Source of the DNA: Prochlorococcus sp. AG-436-C13
Lineage (GTDB): Bacteria; Cyanobacteriota; Cyanobacteriia; PCC-6307; Cyanobiaceae
NCBI GenBank assembly: GCA_003212695.1
Contig: QCPC01000011.1
Coordinates: 1-48,439 of the forward strand
Length of the DNA: 48,439 nt
Direction: 5' to 3'
Part shown: in pieces, positions 37,332 to 47,479 of the stretch
Layout of the letters: every line of letters begins with the position of its first letter
How positions within the stretch are numbered: the first letter of the stretch is position 1
The notes under the pieces: generated by a model
Seen by the model: the letters and a program-made list of their open reading frames with translations, nothing else
Told to the model about the DNA's origin: nothing
The model's database searches: none
Translations under genes and position numbers: made by a program

Positions 37332-37346
37332 TATCAAACAAGCAAG

Positions 37347-38792
37347 GTGAGTAAAACGAATTTCGATTTCGATGTAATTGTCATAGGCGCCGGTTATGGC
37401 GGCTTTGATGCTGCAAAGCATGCCGCCGAGCATGGTCTTAACGTGGCGATTGTTGAGTCTCGAGAGATGGGTGGCACTTGCGTAAATAGAGGATGTGTCC
37501 CCTCTAAGGCTTTGTTGGCAGCAAGTGGAAAAGTTCGAGAATTGGCCGATGCAGATCATCTTGAATTATTTGGTATTCATGCAGCTCCTGTTCGCTTTGA
37601 ACGTCAAAAGATTGCTTCTCATGCAAATAACTTAGTCTCTAATGTTAGAAATAATTTGACGAAGACCCTAGAGCGTTCAGGCGTAACAATTTTAAAAGGA
37701 CATGGTCGTTTAGAAGGGGCTCAAAAGGTTGGCTTGAGAGAAACCAATGGTTTGGACCGTATATTAACTGCTAAAGATGTGATTATAGCCACTGGCTCCG
37801 ATCCTTTTGTCCCGCCAGGCATAAAAACAGATGGCAGAACAGTTTTTACAAGTGATGAAGCTGTACTTCTGGAATGGCTTCCAAGGTGGATAGCAATTAT
37901 TGGTAGTGGTTATATTGGACTTGAGTTTGCCGATGTTTATACTGCTTTAGGGTGTGAAGTGACAATGATAGAGGCTTTGGATAGAGTAATGCCTACATTT
38001 GATCCAGATATAACCAAAATAGCTTCTCGTAGCTTGATTGCTGGTCGTGACATTGATGCCAAGTCTGGTTTGCTTGCTACTAATGTTCAGCCTGGATGTC
38101 CAGTGAAGATTGAACTTTCGGATGTGAAAACAAGAGAGGTCACCGAAGAATTGGAAGTAGATGCGGTACTTGTTGCTACAGGGAGAGTCCCAAGGAGTAA
38201 CGACTTAAACTTAGATAGTATGGGAGTTGAGACGACTCGTGGATTTATTCCTATAGATGCTTCAATGAGAGTTGTAGTTGGAGGAAAACCATTGAAAAAT
38301 CTATGGGCTGTTGGTGATGTTACAGGAAAGTTAATGTTAGCCCATACAGCCGCAGCTCAGGGAACTGTCGCAATTGATAATATCCTTGGTAATACTAGGG
38401 AAATTGATTATAGAAGTATTCCTGCTGCTACTTTTACTCATCCGGAAATAAGTTCTGTGGGCTTGTCTGAAGAACAGGCAAAGATCTTGGCGGAGGAAGA
38501 AAAGTTTAAACTCGGAGTCGTTCGAAGCTATTTCAAAGCAAACTCTAAGGCTTTGGCCGAATTGGAAAGTGATGGCTTAATGAAGTTGCTTTTTCGGAAA
38601 GACTCTGGGGAGATTCTTGGTGCTCATATCTTTGGTTTGCATGCAGCTGATTTGATACAAGAAGTAGCCAATTCTTTGACAAGGAAACAAAGCGTAGTTG
38701 ATTTATCAAAAGAAGTTCATACTCACCCAACCTTAAGTGAGGTTGTTGAGGTTGCCTATAAGCAAGCTGCTCAACAAGTACTAAAATCATAG
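37347..38792 (+). CDS. lpd: Dihydrolipoamide dehydrogenase
   Basis: The FAD enzyme (E3) that reoxidises lipoamide in pyruvate and related dehydrogenase complexes, passing electrons to NAD. The FAD site is GAGYGG (residues 14-19). The redox disulfide is Cys45 and Cys50 in [30 protein letters not shown] motif binds NAD, and [11 protein letters not shown] near the end carries the catalytic His-Glu pair. The start is GTG at 37347, preceded by AAGG. pdhA, the E1 alpha gene, lies near the far end of the window but is not adjacent. Confidence 0.96.
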   Translation: MSKTNFDFDVIVIGAGYGGFDAAKHAAEHGLNVAIVESREMGGTCVNRGCVPSKALLAASGKVRELADADHLELFGIHAAPVRFERQKIASHANNLVSNVRNNLTKTLERSGVTILKGHGRLEGAQKVGLRETNGLDRILTAKDVIIATGSDPFVPPGIKTDGRTVFTSDEAVLLEWLPRWIAIIGSGYIGLEFADVYTALGCEVTMIEALDRVMPTFDPDITKIASRSLIAGRDIDAKSGLLATNVQPGCPVKIELSDVKTREVTEELEVDAVLVATGRVPRSNDLNLDSMGVETTRGFIPIDASMRVVVGGKPLKNLWAVGDVTGKLMLAHTAAAQGTVAIDNILGNTREIDYRSIPAATFTHPEISSVGLSEEQAKILAEEEKFKLGVVRSYFKANSKALAELESDGLMKLLFRKDSGEILGAHIFGLHAADLIQEVANSLTRKQSVVDLSKEVHTHPTLSEVVEVAYKQAAQQVLKS

Positions 38793-38803
38793 ATAGTCTA
38801 AAT

Positions 38804-39688
38804 ATGGAAATACGACGTCGACCTCCTAATCCCAGAATAAAGGTAGCCAATCTAGAATATGCAATACCACATGCAGAAGCAGAACCTCGTAATCTTCTCG
38901 AAAAGATAGTATGGGAGAAGGACCGAGAAATTAACCTCGCTCGTGAAAGGTTACCTATAGAGAAATTGATAGCAAAGATTGAAAAGTTACCTAAATCTAA
39001 AAACTTTTTGCAGAAATTAAGAGATTCTACTCATTCTCCTGCTTTAATAGCAGAGATTAAGAAGGCAAGTCCTAGTAGAGGTGTTATTAGAGAAAATTTC
39101 AATCCAAGTCAAATAGCAATCGACTATTTTGAGGGAGGCGCTACATGCTTATCTGTGCTAACAGATAAAACATTTTTTCAAGGAGGCTTCAATGTTTTAG
39201 CTGAAGTTCGTAGACAAGTAGATCTTCCATTGCTTTGTAAGGATTTTATTATTCATCCTTATCAGATTTATTTAGCAAGAGTTGAAGGGGCGGATGCGAT
39301 TTTGTTGATTGCATCAATACTTTCAGATCAAGACCTTATTTATTTGAATAAAATTGCGTTGAGTTTAGACATGTCTGTGTTGCTTGAGGTTCATGATGCT
39401 AAAGAACTCAAAAGGGTTCTTCAAATTAAGGGATTCCCTTTGATTGGAGTTAATAATCGCAATTTGAAAACTTTTAAAACGGATATAACTGTTACTGAAA
39501 AGGTTGTCAGTGAATGTTCGGCATTACTAAAAGAACAAAATGTTCTTTTAGTTAGTGAATCTGGTTTATTTACTCGTCAAGATTTAACAAAAGTTGCTTC
39601 ATTTGGAGCTAGAGCAGTTTTAGTAGGAGAATCTTTGATGAGAAAAAGTGATATTCGATCAGCTTTAAAAGAGCTTTTGGAGGATTGA
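38804..39688 (+). CDS. trpC: Indole-3-glycerol-phosphate synthase
   Basis: A TIM-barrel enzyme of tryptophan synthesis, 294 residues. [15 protein letters not shown] (with the catalytic Lys), [45 protein letters not shown] and VSESGL complete the usual active-site series. A 60-residue N-terminal extension precedes the barrel; cyanobacterial TrpC proteins often have one. It starts 11 bases after lpd, so the two are co-transcribed without an evident metabolic link. Confidence 0.96.
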   Translation: MEIRRRPPNPRIKVANLEYAIPHAEAEPRNLLEKIVWEKDREINLARERLPIEKLIAKIEKLPKSKNFLQKLRDSTHSPALIAEIKKASPSRGVIRENFNPSQIAIDYFEGGATCLSVLTDKTFFQGGFNVLAEVRRQVDLPLLCKDFIIHPYQIYLARVEGADAILLIASILSDQDLIYLNKIALSLDMSVLLEVHDAKELKRVLQIKGFPLIGVNNRNLKTFKTDITVTEKVVSECSALLKEQNVLLVSESGLFTRQDLTKVASFGARAVLVGESLMRKSDIRSALKELLED

Positions 39689-39762
39689 TTTGATATCCTT
39701 TGGCCTTTACTTATTTCACTTGGAAACTACTCCTTTCTTAGACAGACTTTTTTTTTAAGCAA

Positions 39763-40440
39763 ATGGATGAAATTTTGATTAGTATATTAACTGGTTTTGC
39801 AGCTGGTGCTGTTCATGTTGTTGGTGGTGCTGATCATCTAGTCGCCATGGCACCAAGTTCATTTAGACATCCAAAATTGGCACTTAAAAATGGCCTGGCA
39901 TGGGGATTCGGTCATTCTACAGGTGTTCTTGTTCTTTCATTGCTAACGATATTAGTTAAAGACTTTGTCCAAATTGAACGTATGTCTACCATAGCCGAGT
40001 TAAGTGTAGGAGTCTCTCTTTTGGTAGTAGGTTGCATAACTATAAGAACTGCTTCAGGTCTTAATATTCATACCCATCATCACAACCATGAGAATGGTAA
40101 GAAGCATCAGCATTTTCATATCCATTTAAGAGGCAGGAAGATACACAGTCGTCATTCTCATGCTTCAACCAGTTTGGGTGTTTTGCATGGATTGGCAGGA
40201 GCAAGTCATCTCCTAGCCGTTATACCGGCCCTGGCCCTGCCTCCCATCGGGGCATTTCTATATTTGGTTTGTTATCTTCTAGGTTCTGTTGTGGCTATGG
40301 GAGTATTTGTTTTAATGATGTCCATAGCAACTTTGAGAGTTGGTAAAAAAACAATGCCTATAATTTTTGGCTTTACTGGATCTCTCTCAATTTTTACTGG
40401 CTTTTTCTGGATTCACAAAACCTCTGGTTATGTTTTTTAG
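39763..40440 (+). CDS. Probable nickel/cobalt permease with His-rich loop
   Basis: A 225-residue membrane protein with about six helices. Transport-site residues are visible: His18 in AVHVVGGADHL with His25, GHS at 50-52, and HGLAGASHL at 142-150. Between helices, residues 103-134 form a loop of about a dozen His, typical of NicO, UreH and HupE-type nickel or cobalt carriers. It converges on sodX with a four-base overlap and lies next to sodN, whose product needs nickel. Nickel uptake for NiSOD is therefore likely, but metal and direction of transport are inferred. Confidence 0.75.
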   Translation: MDEILISILTGFAAGAVHVVGGADHLVAMAPSSFRHPKLALKNGLAWGFGHSTGVLVLSLLTILVKDFVQIERMSTIAELSVGVSLLVVGCITIRTASGLNIHTHHHNHENGKKHQHFHIHLRGRKIHSRHSHASTSLGVLHGLAGASHLLAVIPALALPPIGAFLYLVCYLLGSVVAMGVFVLMMSIATLRVGKKTMPIIFGFTGSLSIFTGFFWIHKTSGYVF

Positions 40441-40763
40441 AACATTACATTTTCTACAATACCCTCTACCTGGAGTTTGTTAATCGCACCCAGCTGACGA
40501 CTATCGATACTATTGGCAACATTATCTCCAATAATTTCTATACTTGCAGACTTTACTTTGGAAATTCTTTTTACCATCAAATTACCCTTTTCATAAGGGT
40601 GCTTTATTACCACTATTAATCCCGGTTGAAGACAATCTTTCTTATAAATAAAAGGTTTATATATTAGTAAATCACCGTCATTTAATGTTGGAGCCATTGA
40701 GATACCTTGAACACGACAATATTTGCGTGTGCCAATAATTAAATTAAAAAAGAAAATTAGAAT
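40437..40763 (-). CDS. sodX: NiSOD maturation protease SodX (S26 signal-peptidase type)
   Basis: A small S26-type peptidase that removes the leader from NiSOD so that its amino-terminal His can bind nickel. The catalytic Ser-Lys pair is Ser in GISMAPTL and Lys in MVKRIS. From the first ATG (40697) the protein would start inside this motif and lose the serine. The frame is open further up, through NILIFFFNLIIG, a likely membrane anchor, to beyond the sodN stop, without ATG, GTG or TTG. I therefore place the start tentatively at an ATT (40763). CTG at 40796, overlapping the sodN stop, is an alternative. The end is certain. Confidence 0.82.
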   Translation of the reverse strand: MLIFFFNLIIGTRKYCRVQGISMAPTLNDGDLLIYKPFIYKKDCLQPGLIVVIKHPYEKGNLMVKRISKVKSASIEIIGDNVANSIDSRQLGAINKLQVEGIVENVMF

Positions 40764-40785
40764 ATTTCTTTTTGAAAACTTCTTC

Positions 40786-41259
40786 TTAACTTGCAGTGTT
40801 CCAAGTATCTGATCGTCCTTTTGATGTCCAAAACATATGATGGATTTTTTCTACGGAAGAAAGTAATTCTTCAGCTTTTGATTGGTCAACATTTACTTTG
40901 CAGGCGCTGCAAAGCTTAGCAGCTTTCCAGAAAGTATTGTGAAGATCTGGAAAGGCTTCAAGATGTTCTGGCTTGAAATAGTCTGTCCAAAGAATTAGAA
41001 GTTCTTTCTTTGTTTCTTGTGCTTGATCTTCTTTTACCGCAACAAATCGGGAAAAGGTGTTGTTATAGGTTGTCCATGCTGCTGGATCATTACCTTCGGG
41101 AGGTTGAAGTGCTAAAAGCTTTTTTGTCATTGAAAGCACCGCTTCAGCAGCAACTCGAGCTGAAGCAGGGTCGTAAACACCACAGGGGCCATCGCAATGG
41201 GCAAGAGCTTTCTGGGCAGGAAGCCTTTTGAAAATTGATAAAATTGCCGAACTCAACAT
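40786..41259 (-). CDS. sodN: Nickel superoxide dismutase
   Basis: The enzyme that converts superoxide to oxygen and hydrogen peroxide with a Ni centre. The nickel hook HCDGPCGVYDP starts at His21. Cleavage after Ala20 would expose His1, with Cys2 and Cys6 as further ligands. The leader of 20 residues is needed for SodX processing. The rest is the usual four-helix bundle (157 residues in all). It is followed by sodX on the same strand, with a His-rich permease facing them. Use of NiSOD instead of iron SOD is typical of open-ocean picocyanobacteria. Confidence 0.97.
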   Translation of the reverse strand: MLSSAILSIFKRLPAQKALAHCDGPCGVYDPASARVAAEAVLSMTKKLLALQPPEGNDPAAWTTYNNTFSRFVAVKEDQAQETKKELLILWTDYFKPEHLEAFPDLHNTFWKAAKLCSACKVNVDQSKAEELLSSVEKIHHMFWTSKGRSDTWNTAS

Positions 41260-41345
41260 TTGGCATTAATGAAACCTTACATATAGTTTACTTGCCAATG
41301 ACTATTAGTGAGTGTTTTCTGCTTTATTCCACAGAAAGTTTTTAT

Positions 41346-41939
41346 TTAGTTAATGCCTATTAATTCAACTTCAAAAATCAAAGTTGCATTTGGAGGGATT
41401 ACTCCTCCCGCACCCCTTTCACCATATCCTAAGGATGGTGGGATGATTAGCTCTCTTTTGCCTCCTACTCTCATTCCAGCAACCCCTTCATCCCATCCTT
41501 TTATTACTCTTCCTTGACCAAGAGGGAAGGTAAAAGGAGCTCTCCCATAGCTGCTATCAAACTCTTTGCCAGTTTCAAGAGTACCTTTGTAGTTTACTGA
41601 AACGTTATTGCCTGGCTTGGCTTCATCCCCGTCCCCAACTTTAATATCTGTAATTCTTAGACCTGAGGATGTTATTTCAGTCTTGATAGAACCTCCAAGT
41701 GATTCGCTGCCTGACTTCATGTTGCTTGCCATAGTAAAAAGAATGGGATTAGTTTCTTCTGGATCTAGCTCCATAGGGTTTTTTATTTTCTCTTCTGTTG
41801 TGAGGTTTCTTACTTCAGCGTTAATAAAAGTATTTACTCTATTTTCAGCTGAAACTTCAGTCGGAGAAATAATTTGGCTGGCAATTGCAACAATTACGCA
41901 AGCCATGAAAATTGAGAAACTAATGAAGATCTCTTTCAC
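41346..41939 (-). CDS. FKBP-type peptidyl-prolyl isomerase, membrane-anchored or exported
   Basis: A 197-residue protein. The N-terminal hydrophobic stretch (about residues 5-25) is a signal peptide or anchor, followed by about 70 mainly acidic residues. The FKBP domain fills the last 100: [39 protein letters not shown], and [20 protein letters not shown] with the family Tyr and Ile-Pro-Pro. It catalyses cis-trans isomerisation of prolyl bonds during folding of lumenal or periplasmic proteins. It lies upstream of sodN on the same strand, with 86 bases between. Confidence 0.92.
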   Translation of the reverse strand: MKEIFISFSIFMACVIVAIASQIISPTEVSAENRVNTFINAEVRNLTTEEKIKNPMELDPEETNPILFTMASNMKSGSESLGGSIKTEITSSGLRITDIKVGDGDEAKPGNNVSVNYKGTLETGKEFDSSYGRAPFTFPLGQGRVIKGWDEGVAGMRVGGKRELIIPPSLGYGERGAGGVIPPNATLIFEVELIGIN

Positions 41940-42039
41940 AGTAATTTACAATTCATTTGAATTAATTCTTGCAGAAGATTTGTCTTTAAGGTGTATTTCT
42001 TTGTGAAACTAATACTAATAGAAAGCTAATAAGTATTTT

Positions 42040-43536
42040 ATGCTTGCTGCAAGAATGACCATTAAGCGTGCACAATATTTGGCTTGGATAGCAGGCGTTT
42101 TTGGTGGAATATTTACTGGTATTGGCTTTTCCCAAGGTGGATTAATTTTCACTTTTCTTGGAACTGCTTTGCTGTGGTCGTCGAAGGAATTTCCAATTGC
42201 AGGATTCCTTTGGGGAGGAATAGTTATTTTATTAAGTCACTCTTGGCTTCTATTCCTTCATCCATTGACATGGATAGGAGTCCCAGAAGCTTTTAGTCTT
42301 CCTTTAACCATATTGATTTGGTTGTTTTGTGGGCTTTTTGGAGCAGTACTAGTAGGTGGATGGTCTTTTTTTGGCGAAATTAATTTTTTTGAAAAATATC
42401 GTAAGGGCTCTCTTAAGAATCAATTCTCATATGTTTTTGTATTGTCAATCATATGGGGACTTGGTGAGGCATTATTAGCTAAAAGTCCTTTCTTTTGGTT
42501 TGGCTTGGGAAGTGCTTTCTTGCCAGATGATCGTTATTTGGCTGGTTTGGCTAGATGGTTTGGAGAAGGTGGCTTGGCTTCATTGCAACTTCTTATTGGC
42601 TGGTGGATTTGGAAAACATTATTTTTTGTTAGAAAAAGACTCCCCTGGTTTCGTTTATTTTCTTGGGGGATATTGCTTGTTTTTGCCTCTCATTGCTTTG
42701 GAATGATTCTTTTGTCAAATGATAATTCTTCAGGTGTTAATCGTGTTGCTGTTTGGCAGACAAATATTCCAACAAGAGAAAAGTTTTCTGACTACCGATT
42801 GGCAATTTTGCCTACATCTATTCGAGATGCTTTAGATAATGCCAAAAAGTTGAAAGCAGACTGGATGGTGGCACCTGAAGGGACGATTCCCAATTCTAAG
42901 CTTAGCTTCCCTACTCCAATCCCATTGCTTTCTGGGGGGTTTAGATGGGTTGGTAAAGAACAAAGGAGTTCTTTACTTGCCTTTAATAAAGGTAATACAC
43001 ATTTTTCTAAAGCTATTGATAAACATCGTTTAGTCCCTTTAGGCGAATGGATACCATCGTTTGATTGGTTGAACTTTAACGGCCTTTCGTTTGTAGGAGG
43101 GATTCACCCAGGGAACTCGTCAAGGCTCTTGTCCTGGCAGGAGGGAGCTCCTGTCTCAGTGGCTATTTGTTATGAGATAAGTGATGGAAATGCTTTAAGT
43201 AGAGCTAATCTTGAAGGGGCACAATGGATTTTGGCTATAGCAAATTTAGATCCTTATCCTATAGCGCTTCAAAGACAATACCTTGCATTGGCTCAACTAA
43301 GAAGCATTGAATCAGCTAGAGATTTGATCTCTGTAGCTAATACGGGACCAACTGCAATTATTTCAAGCAATGGTAATATAGAGTCGCTTATTCCTGCTTT
43401 TAATGAAGGTGTAAGCGCTGTAGATATACATTTGTCTACTAAAAGTAGTATATATTCTCGATTTGGCGAATTGCCATTGATTTTAGCTTTGATTATTAGC
43501 TTTTGGAATATGGGAAGGTCAAGCCTAAAAGATTAA
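42040..43536 (+). CDS. lnt: Apolipoprotein N-acyltransferase
   Basis: An integral membrane enzyme that adds the third acyl chain to lipoproteins. About six N-terminal helices are followed by a nitrilase-like domain with Glu280 (VAPEGTIPN), Lys328 (DKHRLVPLGEW) and Cys377 (VAICYEIS), the expected triad. Length (498) is normal. Two in-frame ATGs (42040 and 42055) are possible. The second is closer to the lengths of relatives and has an AAG before it; the first is given here. It converges on mnmA after nine bases. Confidence 0.94.
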   Translation: MLAARMTIKRAQYLAWIAGVFGGIFTGIGFSQGGLIFTFLGTALLWSSKEFPIAGFLWGGIVILLSHSWLLFLHPLTWIGVPEAFSLPLTILIWLFCGLFGAVLVGGWSFFGEINFFEKYRKGSLKNQFSYVFVLSIIWGLGEALLAKSPFFWFGLGSAFLPDDRYLAGLARWFGEGGLASLQLLIGWWIWKTLFFVRKRLPWFRLFSWGILLVFASHCFGMILLSNDNSSGVNRVAVWQTNIPTREKFSDYRLAILPTSIRDALDNAKKLKADWMVAPEGTIPNSKLSFPTPIPLLSGGFRWVGKEQRSSLLAFNKGNTHFSKAIDKHRLVPLGEWIPSFDWLNFNGLSFVGGIHPGNSSRLLSWQEGAPVSVAICYEISDGNALSRANLEGAQWILAIANLDPYPIALQRQYLALAQLRSIESARDLISVANTGPTAIISSNGNIESLIPAFNEGVSAVDIHLSTKSSIYSRFGELPLILALIISFWNMGRSSLKD

Positions 43537-43544
43537 GTGATTAA

Positions 43545-44771
43545 CTATGTTTCATTGGCTTCAATAATGCCTCCACCTAGAAGAATATCCCCTTTGTAAA
43601 AAACTGCGGCTTGACCAGGCGTTATGGAAAACTGCTTTGATTGAAAGTTAAGATGACATCTGTAAGGGCGATTGTTTTGAATATCTTTTTCTAAAGGATC
43701 AAGAGGGGTAAGTGTTGCTATTACAGGATTACTTCTATATCTCAATTGAACTTCTATTTGAGTTGCTTGAATAATTGGCTCAATAGATACCCAGTTGATT
43801 GATCCAACAATGCAATTGTTTTTACTGGCATTAGATCTTGGTGCAACTATTACACGATTAGTTGCAGATTGTAGCTCCACTACATGAAGAGGCTCTTTCC
43901 AAGCTATGCCTAGCCCCTTTCGCTGACCGATAGTGAAATGTTCTATGCCATCATGCTCACCTAGTACATCGCCATTTCTAAGGGCAATTTCCCCTTTCCT
44001 TGGAGGCAAGTAATTGTCTAAGAATGCTTTCATTGAGCCATGATGGTCCACTAGGCATAGGTCTTGACTTTCGGGCTTTTTAGCAGTCCTTAACTTAAAT
44101 CGATCAGCTTCTTCTCTAGTTTCTGATTTCTTCAACTCTCCAAGTGGAAAAACTACTTTGCCAAGAATTTCTTGAGAGAGGTCGTAGAGAAAATAACTTT
44201 GATCTTTATTTTGATCTATCCCTCTTAATAGTTGATGTCTCTTCGCTGAGATATTCGAAGGAGAGGCGCTCTCAATACCTTTATTAGCATGTCTTATACG
44301 GGCGTAATGGCCAGTGGCAATACGAGTTACACCGAGATTTTCTTCACTCCATTCAATCATTGGAGAGAACTTTACAAATCTATTACATTTTGAACAAGGT
44401 AATGGGGTTATTCCTTCTTTGTAGCCTTTTACAAGTTTATCAACAATTTCTGCCTGAAATTTTTCTCTTGCATCAACTATATGATGAGGTATTTTTAGTT
44501 GCTCGCAGATACCTGCTGCGTCTACAAGTCCATCACTACAACAAGACCCCTTCCCACTCATTAGCCAAAGTGTTAATCCTTCAACCTCCCACCCTGCTTT
44601 GACAAGAAGAGCAGCAGTTAAAGAACTGTCAACTCCACCAGAGAGACCTACTGCAATGGAATGTTTCCCATGTATTTGCTTCAGTTTTAATAAAACATTC
44701 TCTATATTATTCGAGCTTTTTGGAGAATAACTCTTAGAAAAAAGTATTGAGTTTTTAGGCTTAATAGTCAT
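43545..44771 (-). CDS. mnmA: tRNA-specific 2-thiouridylase
   Basis: The enzyme that adds sulfur to the wobble uridine of tRNA-Lys, -Glu and -Gln. The PP-loop is GLSGGVDSS (residues 42-50). The two catalytic cysteines are the Cys in [14 protein letters not shown] and the Cys in [16 protein letters not shown]-type and PGQAAVFY sequences close it. The extra N-terminal 30 residues are hydrophilic. It is divergent from nnr, with 44 bases between the starts. Confidence 0.95.
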   Translation of the reverse strand: MTIKPKNSILFSKSYSPKSSNNIENVLLKLKQIHGKHSIAVGLSGGVDSSLTAALLVKAGWEVEGLTLWLMSGKGSCCSDGLVDAAGICEQLKIPHHIVDAREKFQAEIVDKLVKGYKEGITPLPCSKCNRFVKFSPMIEWSEENLGVTRIATGHYARIRHANKGIESASPSNISAKRHQLLRGIDQNKDQSYFLYDLSQEILGKVVFPLGELKKSETREEADRFKLRTAKKPESQDLCLVDHHGSMKAFLDNYLPPRKGEIALRNGDVLGEHDGIEHFTIGQRKGLGIAWKEPLHVVELQSATNRVIVAPRSNASKNNCIVGSINWVSIEPIIQATQIEVQLRYRSNPVIATLTPLDPLEKDIQNNRPYRCHLNFQSKQFSITPGQAAVFYKGDILLGGGIIEANET

Positions 44772-44815
44772 TGCTATAAGAATTTCTTCATAGTGGAGAA
44801 ATACGAGGATGAAAT

Positions 44816-46399
44816 TTGACAGGCCCTAATTCTGATGCAGAACATTTAATTGTTTCGTCTTCACAGATGAAAGACATAGAGGAAAAGATGTTTGCAGCTG
44901 GAATGACTGTAGAAGCATTAATGGAAAAAGTTGGATTGGCAATGAAAAAATGGCTTTTTCATTATCCAAGATTTTTAAATCATGGTGTGCTTGTTTTGGT
45001 TGGTCCTGGCAACAATGGTGGAGATGGCCTTGTTTTAGCAAGGGAGCTTTACTTGTCTGGTGTTCATGTCACTTTATGGTGTCCATTCCAGATTAAGAAA
45101 GCTTTAGTTGCTAATCATCTTTCCTATTGCACTTCTATTGGCATTTGTATTTTACAAACTTATCCTGATGTTGATTCTGATGCCTTATGGATTGATGCTC
45201 TTTTTGGTCTTGGACAAACTAGGGAAATACCGACAGATTTGGGTTTGCTTTTTAAAAAAAGGGAAAAAAATAATCCTGGTAAATTAATCAGCTTGGATGT
45301 ACCTACAGGGATTTGTTCTGATACAGGCAAAACCTTGGGAATAGCTGCTGCCAAAGCTACTTTTACTTTAACTGTGGGCTTAACTAAGGAAGGTTTGCTT
45401 CAAGATGCTGCAATTCCTTCTATAGGCAAACTTGTACGCATTGATTTTGGAATCCCTGAATCATTGTTGCTTTTCCCAGGAGAAAATATTCCGTTGAAAA
45501 TTACTTCTAAAGATATTGCTTCATTTGCGTTTCCTGAATCAGTTTCTAATGCAAGCAAATATGAACGAGGGAGAGTGCTTGTTATTGCAGGTAGTCATAA
45601 ATACAAAGGAGCACCTTTGCTTGCATTGGAAGGTGCTTTAGCAAGTGGAGCTGGAAGCATTCAGGCAATTTTGCCAAAAAGTATTTCAGACTCTATTTGG
45701 CCAAATGTTCCAGAAGTTGTATTTCACGATTTTCCTGATCACTTGCAAAGCAAACATATTCCGATCAAGAAATGCCTTGATCAACTTGTTTTTGATCAAA
45801 TTGACTCTTTACTGATTGGACCAGGGTTGGATTTATCAGAAGAAAATTGGGGAGAAGAAGCTTTCTTGCTCGAGAATTTTTTAGGTTTGCTTGTAATAGA
45901 TGCTGATGCTCTTAATAGAATTTCTTTGTCTTCTGATGGCTGGAAATGGTTTCGTAAGCGTAATGGACCTACTTGGATAACCCCTAATCTGAATGAGTTT
46001 TGCAGATTATTCCCACAAATTGATGCTTCTTGTCCTTTAAAAGCAGCAGCCTTGGCTTCAAACATAACTGGCGCTTCTGTTTTGCTTAAGGGGGCAAATA
46101 GCGTTATTGCAACTCCAAATGGGCCTTCATGGCAATTATCCGATACTTTCCCTTTTGCGGCTCGTGCTGGCTTCGGAGATGTTCTATCAGGATTTGTTTC
46201 TGGGATTGGGGCTTTGGGTTTGAGTGGAGATAGAAAGTTTGACAATCAGTTGTTTGCTCTTTCTGTTTTGCTGCATTCTCATGCAGGAAAATTTTGCTCA
46301 GGTGGCACTAAACCATCATTAATTGCAAAAACCTTGGGAAAAATTGTAAAGAACATTCAACAAGAAAAGGTTCGTTTTGATACAAATAAGTGTCTTTAA
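44816..46399 (+). CDS. nnr: Bifunctional NAD(P)H-hydrate repair enzyme
   Basis: A fused repair enzyme of 527 residues that restores damaged NADH and NADPH. The N-terminal YjeF epimerase domain (about 10-215) has [18 protein letters not shown]. The C-terminal ADP-dependent dehydratase domain (about 235-515) has [25 protein letters not shown] and [11 protein letters not shown]. The start is TTG at 44816, six bases after a good GAGGA ribosome-binding site. An ATG at 44809 in another frame stops after six codons and could act as a leader peptide. A group 2 sigma factor gene follows. Confidence 0.94.
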   Translation: MTGPNSDAEHLIVSSSQMKDIEEKMFAAGMTVEALMEKVGLAMKKWLFHYPRFLNHGVLVLVGPGNNGGDGLVLARELYLSGVHVTLWCPFQIKKALVANHLSYCTSIGICILQTYPDVDSDALWIDALFGLGQTREIPTDLGLLFKKREKNNPGKLISLDVPTGICSDTGKTLGIAAAKATFTLTVGLTKEGLLQDAAIPSIGKLVRIDFGIPESLLLFPGENIPLKITSKDIASFAFPESVSNASKYERGRVLVIAGSHKYKGAPLLALEGALASGAGSIQAILPKSISDSIWPNVPEVVFHDFPDHLQSKHIPIKKCLDQLVFDQIDSLLIGPGLDLSEENWGEEAFLLENFLGLLVIDADALNRISLSSDGWKWFRKRNGPTWITPNLNEFCRLFPQIDASCPLKAAALASNITGASVLLKGANSVIATPNGPSWQLSDTFPFAARAGFGDVLSGFVSGIGALGLSGDRKFDNQLFALSVLLHSHAGKFCSGGTKPSLIAKTLGKIVKNIQQEKVRFDTNKCL

Positions 46400-46519
46400 T
46401 GACGCTTTTCTTGAGAAATGTGTACGTTTCAAAGCAAGAATCTGAAGGGTTTTTGAAGCATTGGCCTCTTTTGCGATTTTCGTAGGAAAGTCAAATACAC
46501 AAAGTTTGGGAAAAGAAAA

Positions 46520-47461
46520 ATGGTTTCATCAGCACCCAAGCCTGCTGAGTCACAAAAAAGACGAAGTACAGATCCAATTAGCTGGTATTTAGCCACTATT
46601 GGAAGAGTTCCTTTGTTGACCCCTGCAGAGGAAATTGAATTGGGTAATCAAGTGCAGGTGATGATGACCCTGACCGAAGATGGGATGGTTAATGAAAAAA
46701 CAAAGAAATTCACTTCTCATGAAAGACGCTTAATTCGAATAGGCAGAAGAGCAAAAGAACGAATGATGAAAGCAAATTTAAGATTGGTAGTAAGTGTTGC
46801 AAAAAAATATCAAGGGAAAGGTCTGGAATTATTGGATCTTGTTCAGGAAGGTTCTCTTGGGCTTGAACGTGCTGTAGAAAAGTTTGACCCTACACGTGGA
46901 TATAAATTCTCTACTTATGCATTTTGGTGGATTCGTCAGAGCATGACGCGTGCGATTGCATGTCAATCACGAACTATTCGATTGCCAGTTCATTTGAGCG
47001 AGCGACTAGCGACAATTAGAAAAGTTAGCCTTGATTTGGCTCATAAATTAGGAGCAATGCCTAATAGAATTGAGATTGCAGAGGAAATGGAAATAGAAGT
47101 AGAAGAGCTGGATTCAATTTTGAGGCAGGCTCTTACTACAAGCAGTCTTGATGCACCTGTAAATGGGGATGATGGGCGCAGTTTCCTTGGTGATTTAATT
47201 GCTGATGGTTCAGCTGAAGAACCTTTGGATAAAGTAGAGCAAAGTATTCATCAAGAACAGCTTGGCAGGTGGCTTACCCATTTAAGTGAGCAAGAACAAC
47301 ATGTTCTTAAGCTTCGTTTTGGACTTGAAGGCAACGATAGACATACACTTGCAGAAATTGGCCGTTTATTAGAAGTATCTAGAGAACGGGTAAGACAAGT
47401 TGAATTAAAATCCTTGAGAAAATTAAGAAATTTAACTCGTAAGCTGCCTAGTGGTATTTAG
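46520..47461 (+). CDS. Group 2 sigma-70 family factor (SigA-like, non-essential type)
   Basis: A 313-residue RNA polymerase sigma factor with region 1.2 (DPISWYLATIGRVPLL), region 2 (LDLVQEGSLGLERAVEKFDP with the FSTYAFWWIRQSMTRA core-binding and -10 recognition part), region 3, and region 4 (HTLAEIGRLLEVSRERVRQV). There is no region 1.1 and no long non-conserved insert, as in the group 2 sigma factors of cyanobacteria used in stress and circadian regulation. The ATG follows GGGAAAAGAAAA. It lies downstream of nnr by 120 bases; the converging pdhA starts 18 bases after its end. Confidence 0.95.
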   Translation: MVSSAPKPAESQKRRSTDPISWYLATIGRVPLLTPAEEIELGNQVQVMMTLTEDGMVNEKTKKFTSHERRLIRIGRRAKERMMKANLRLVVSVAKKYQGKGLELLDLVQEGSLGLERAVEKFDPTRGYKFSTYAFWWIRQSMTRAIACQSRTIRLPVHLSERLATIRKVSLDLAHKLGAMPNRIEIAEEMEIEVEELDSILRQALTTSSLDAPVNGDDGRSFLGDLIADGSAEEPLDKVEQSIHQEQLGRWLTHLSEQEQHVLKLRFGLEGNDRHTLAEIGRLLEVSRERVRQVELKSLRKLRNLTRKLPSGI

Positions 47462-47479
47462 TTTTAAAAATCAAATTTT

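Noticed and set aside
45796..46245. A 149-codon minus-strand frame inside nnr
   Set aside because: It is antisense to the well-supported dehydratase domain and has no family pattern.
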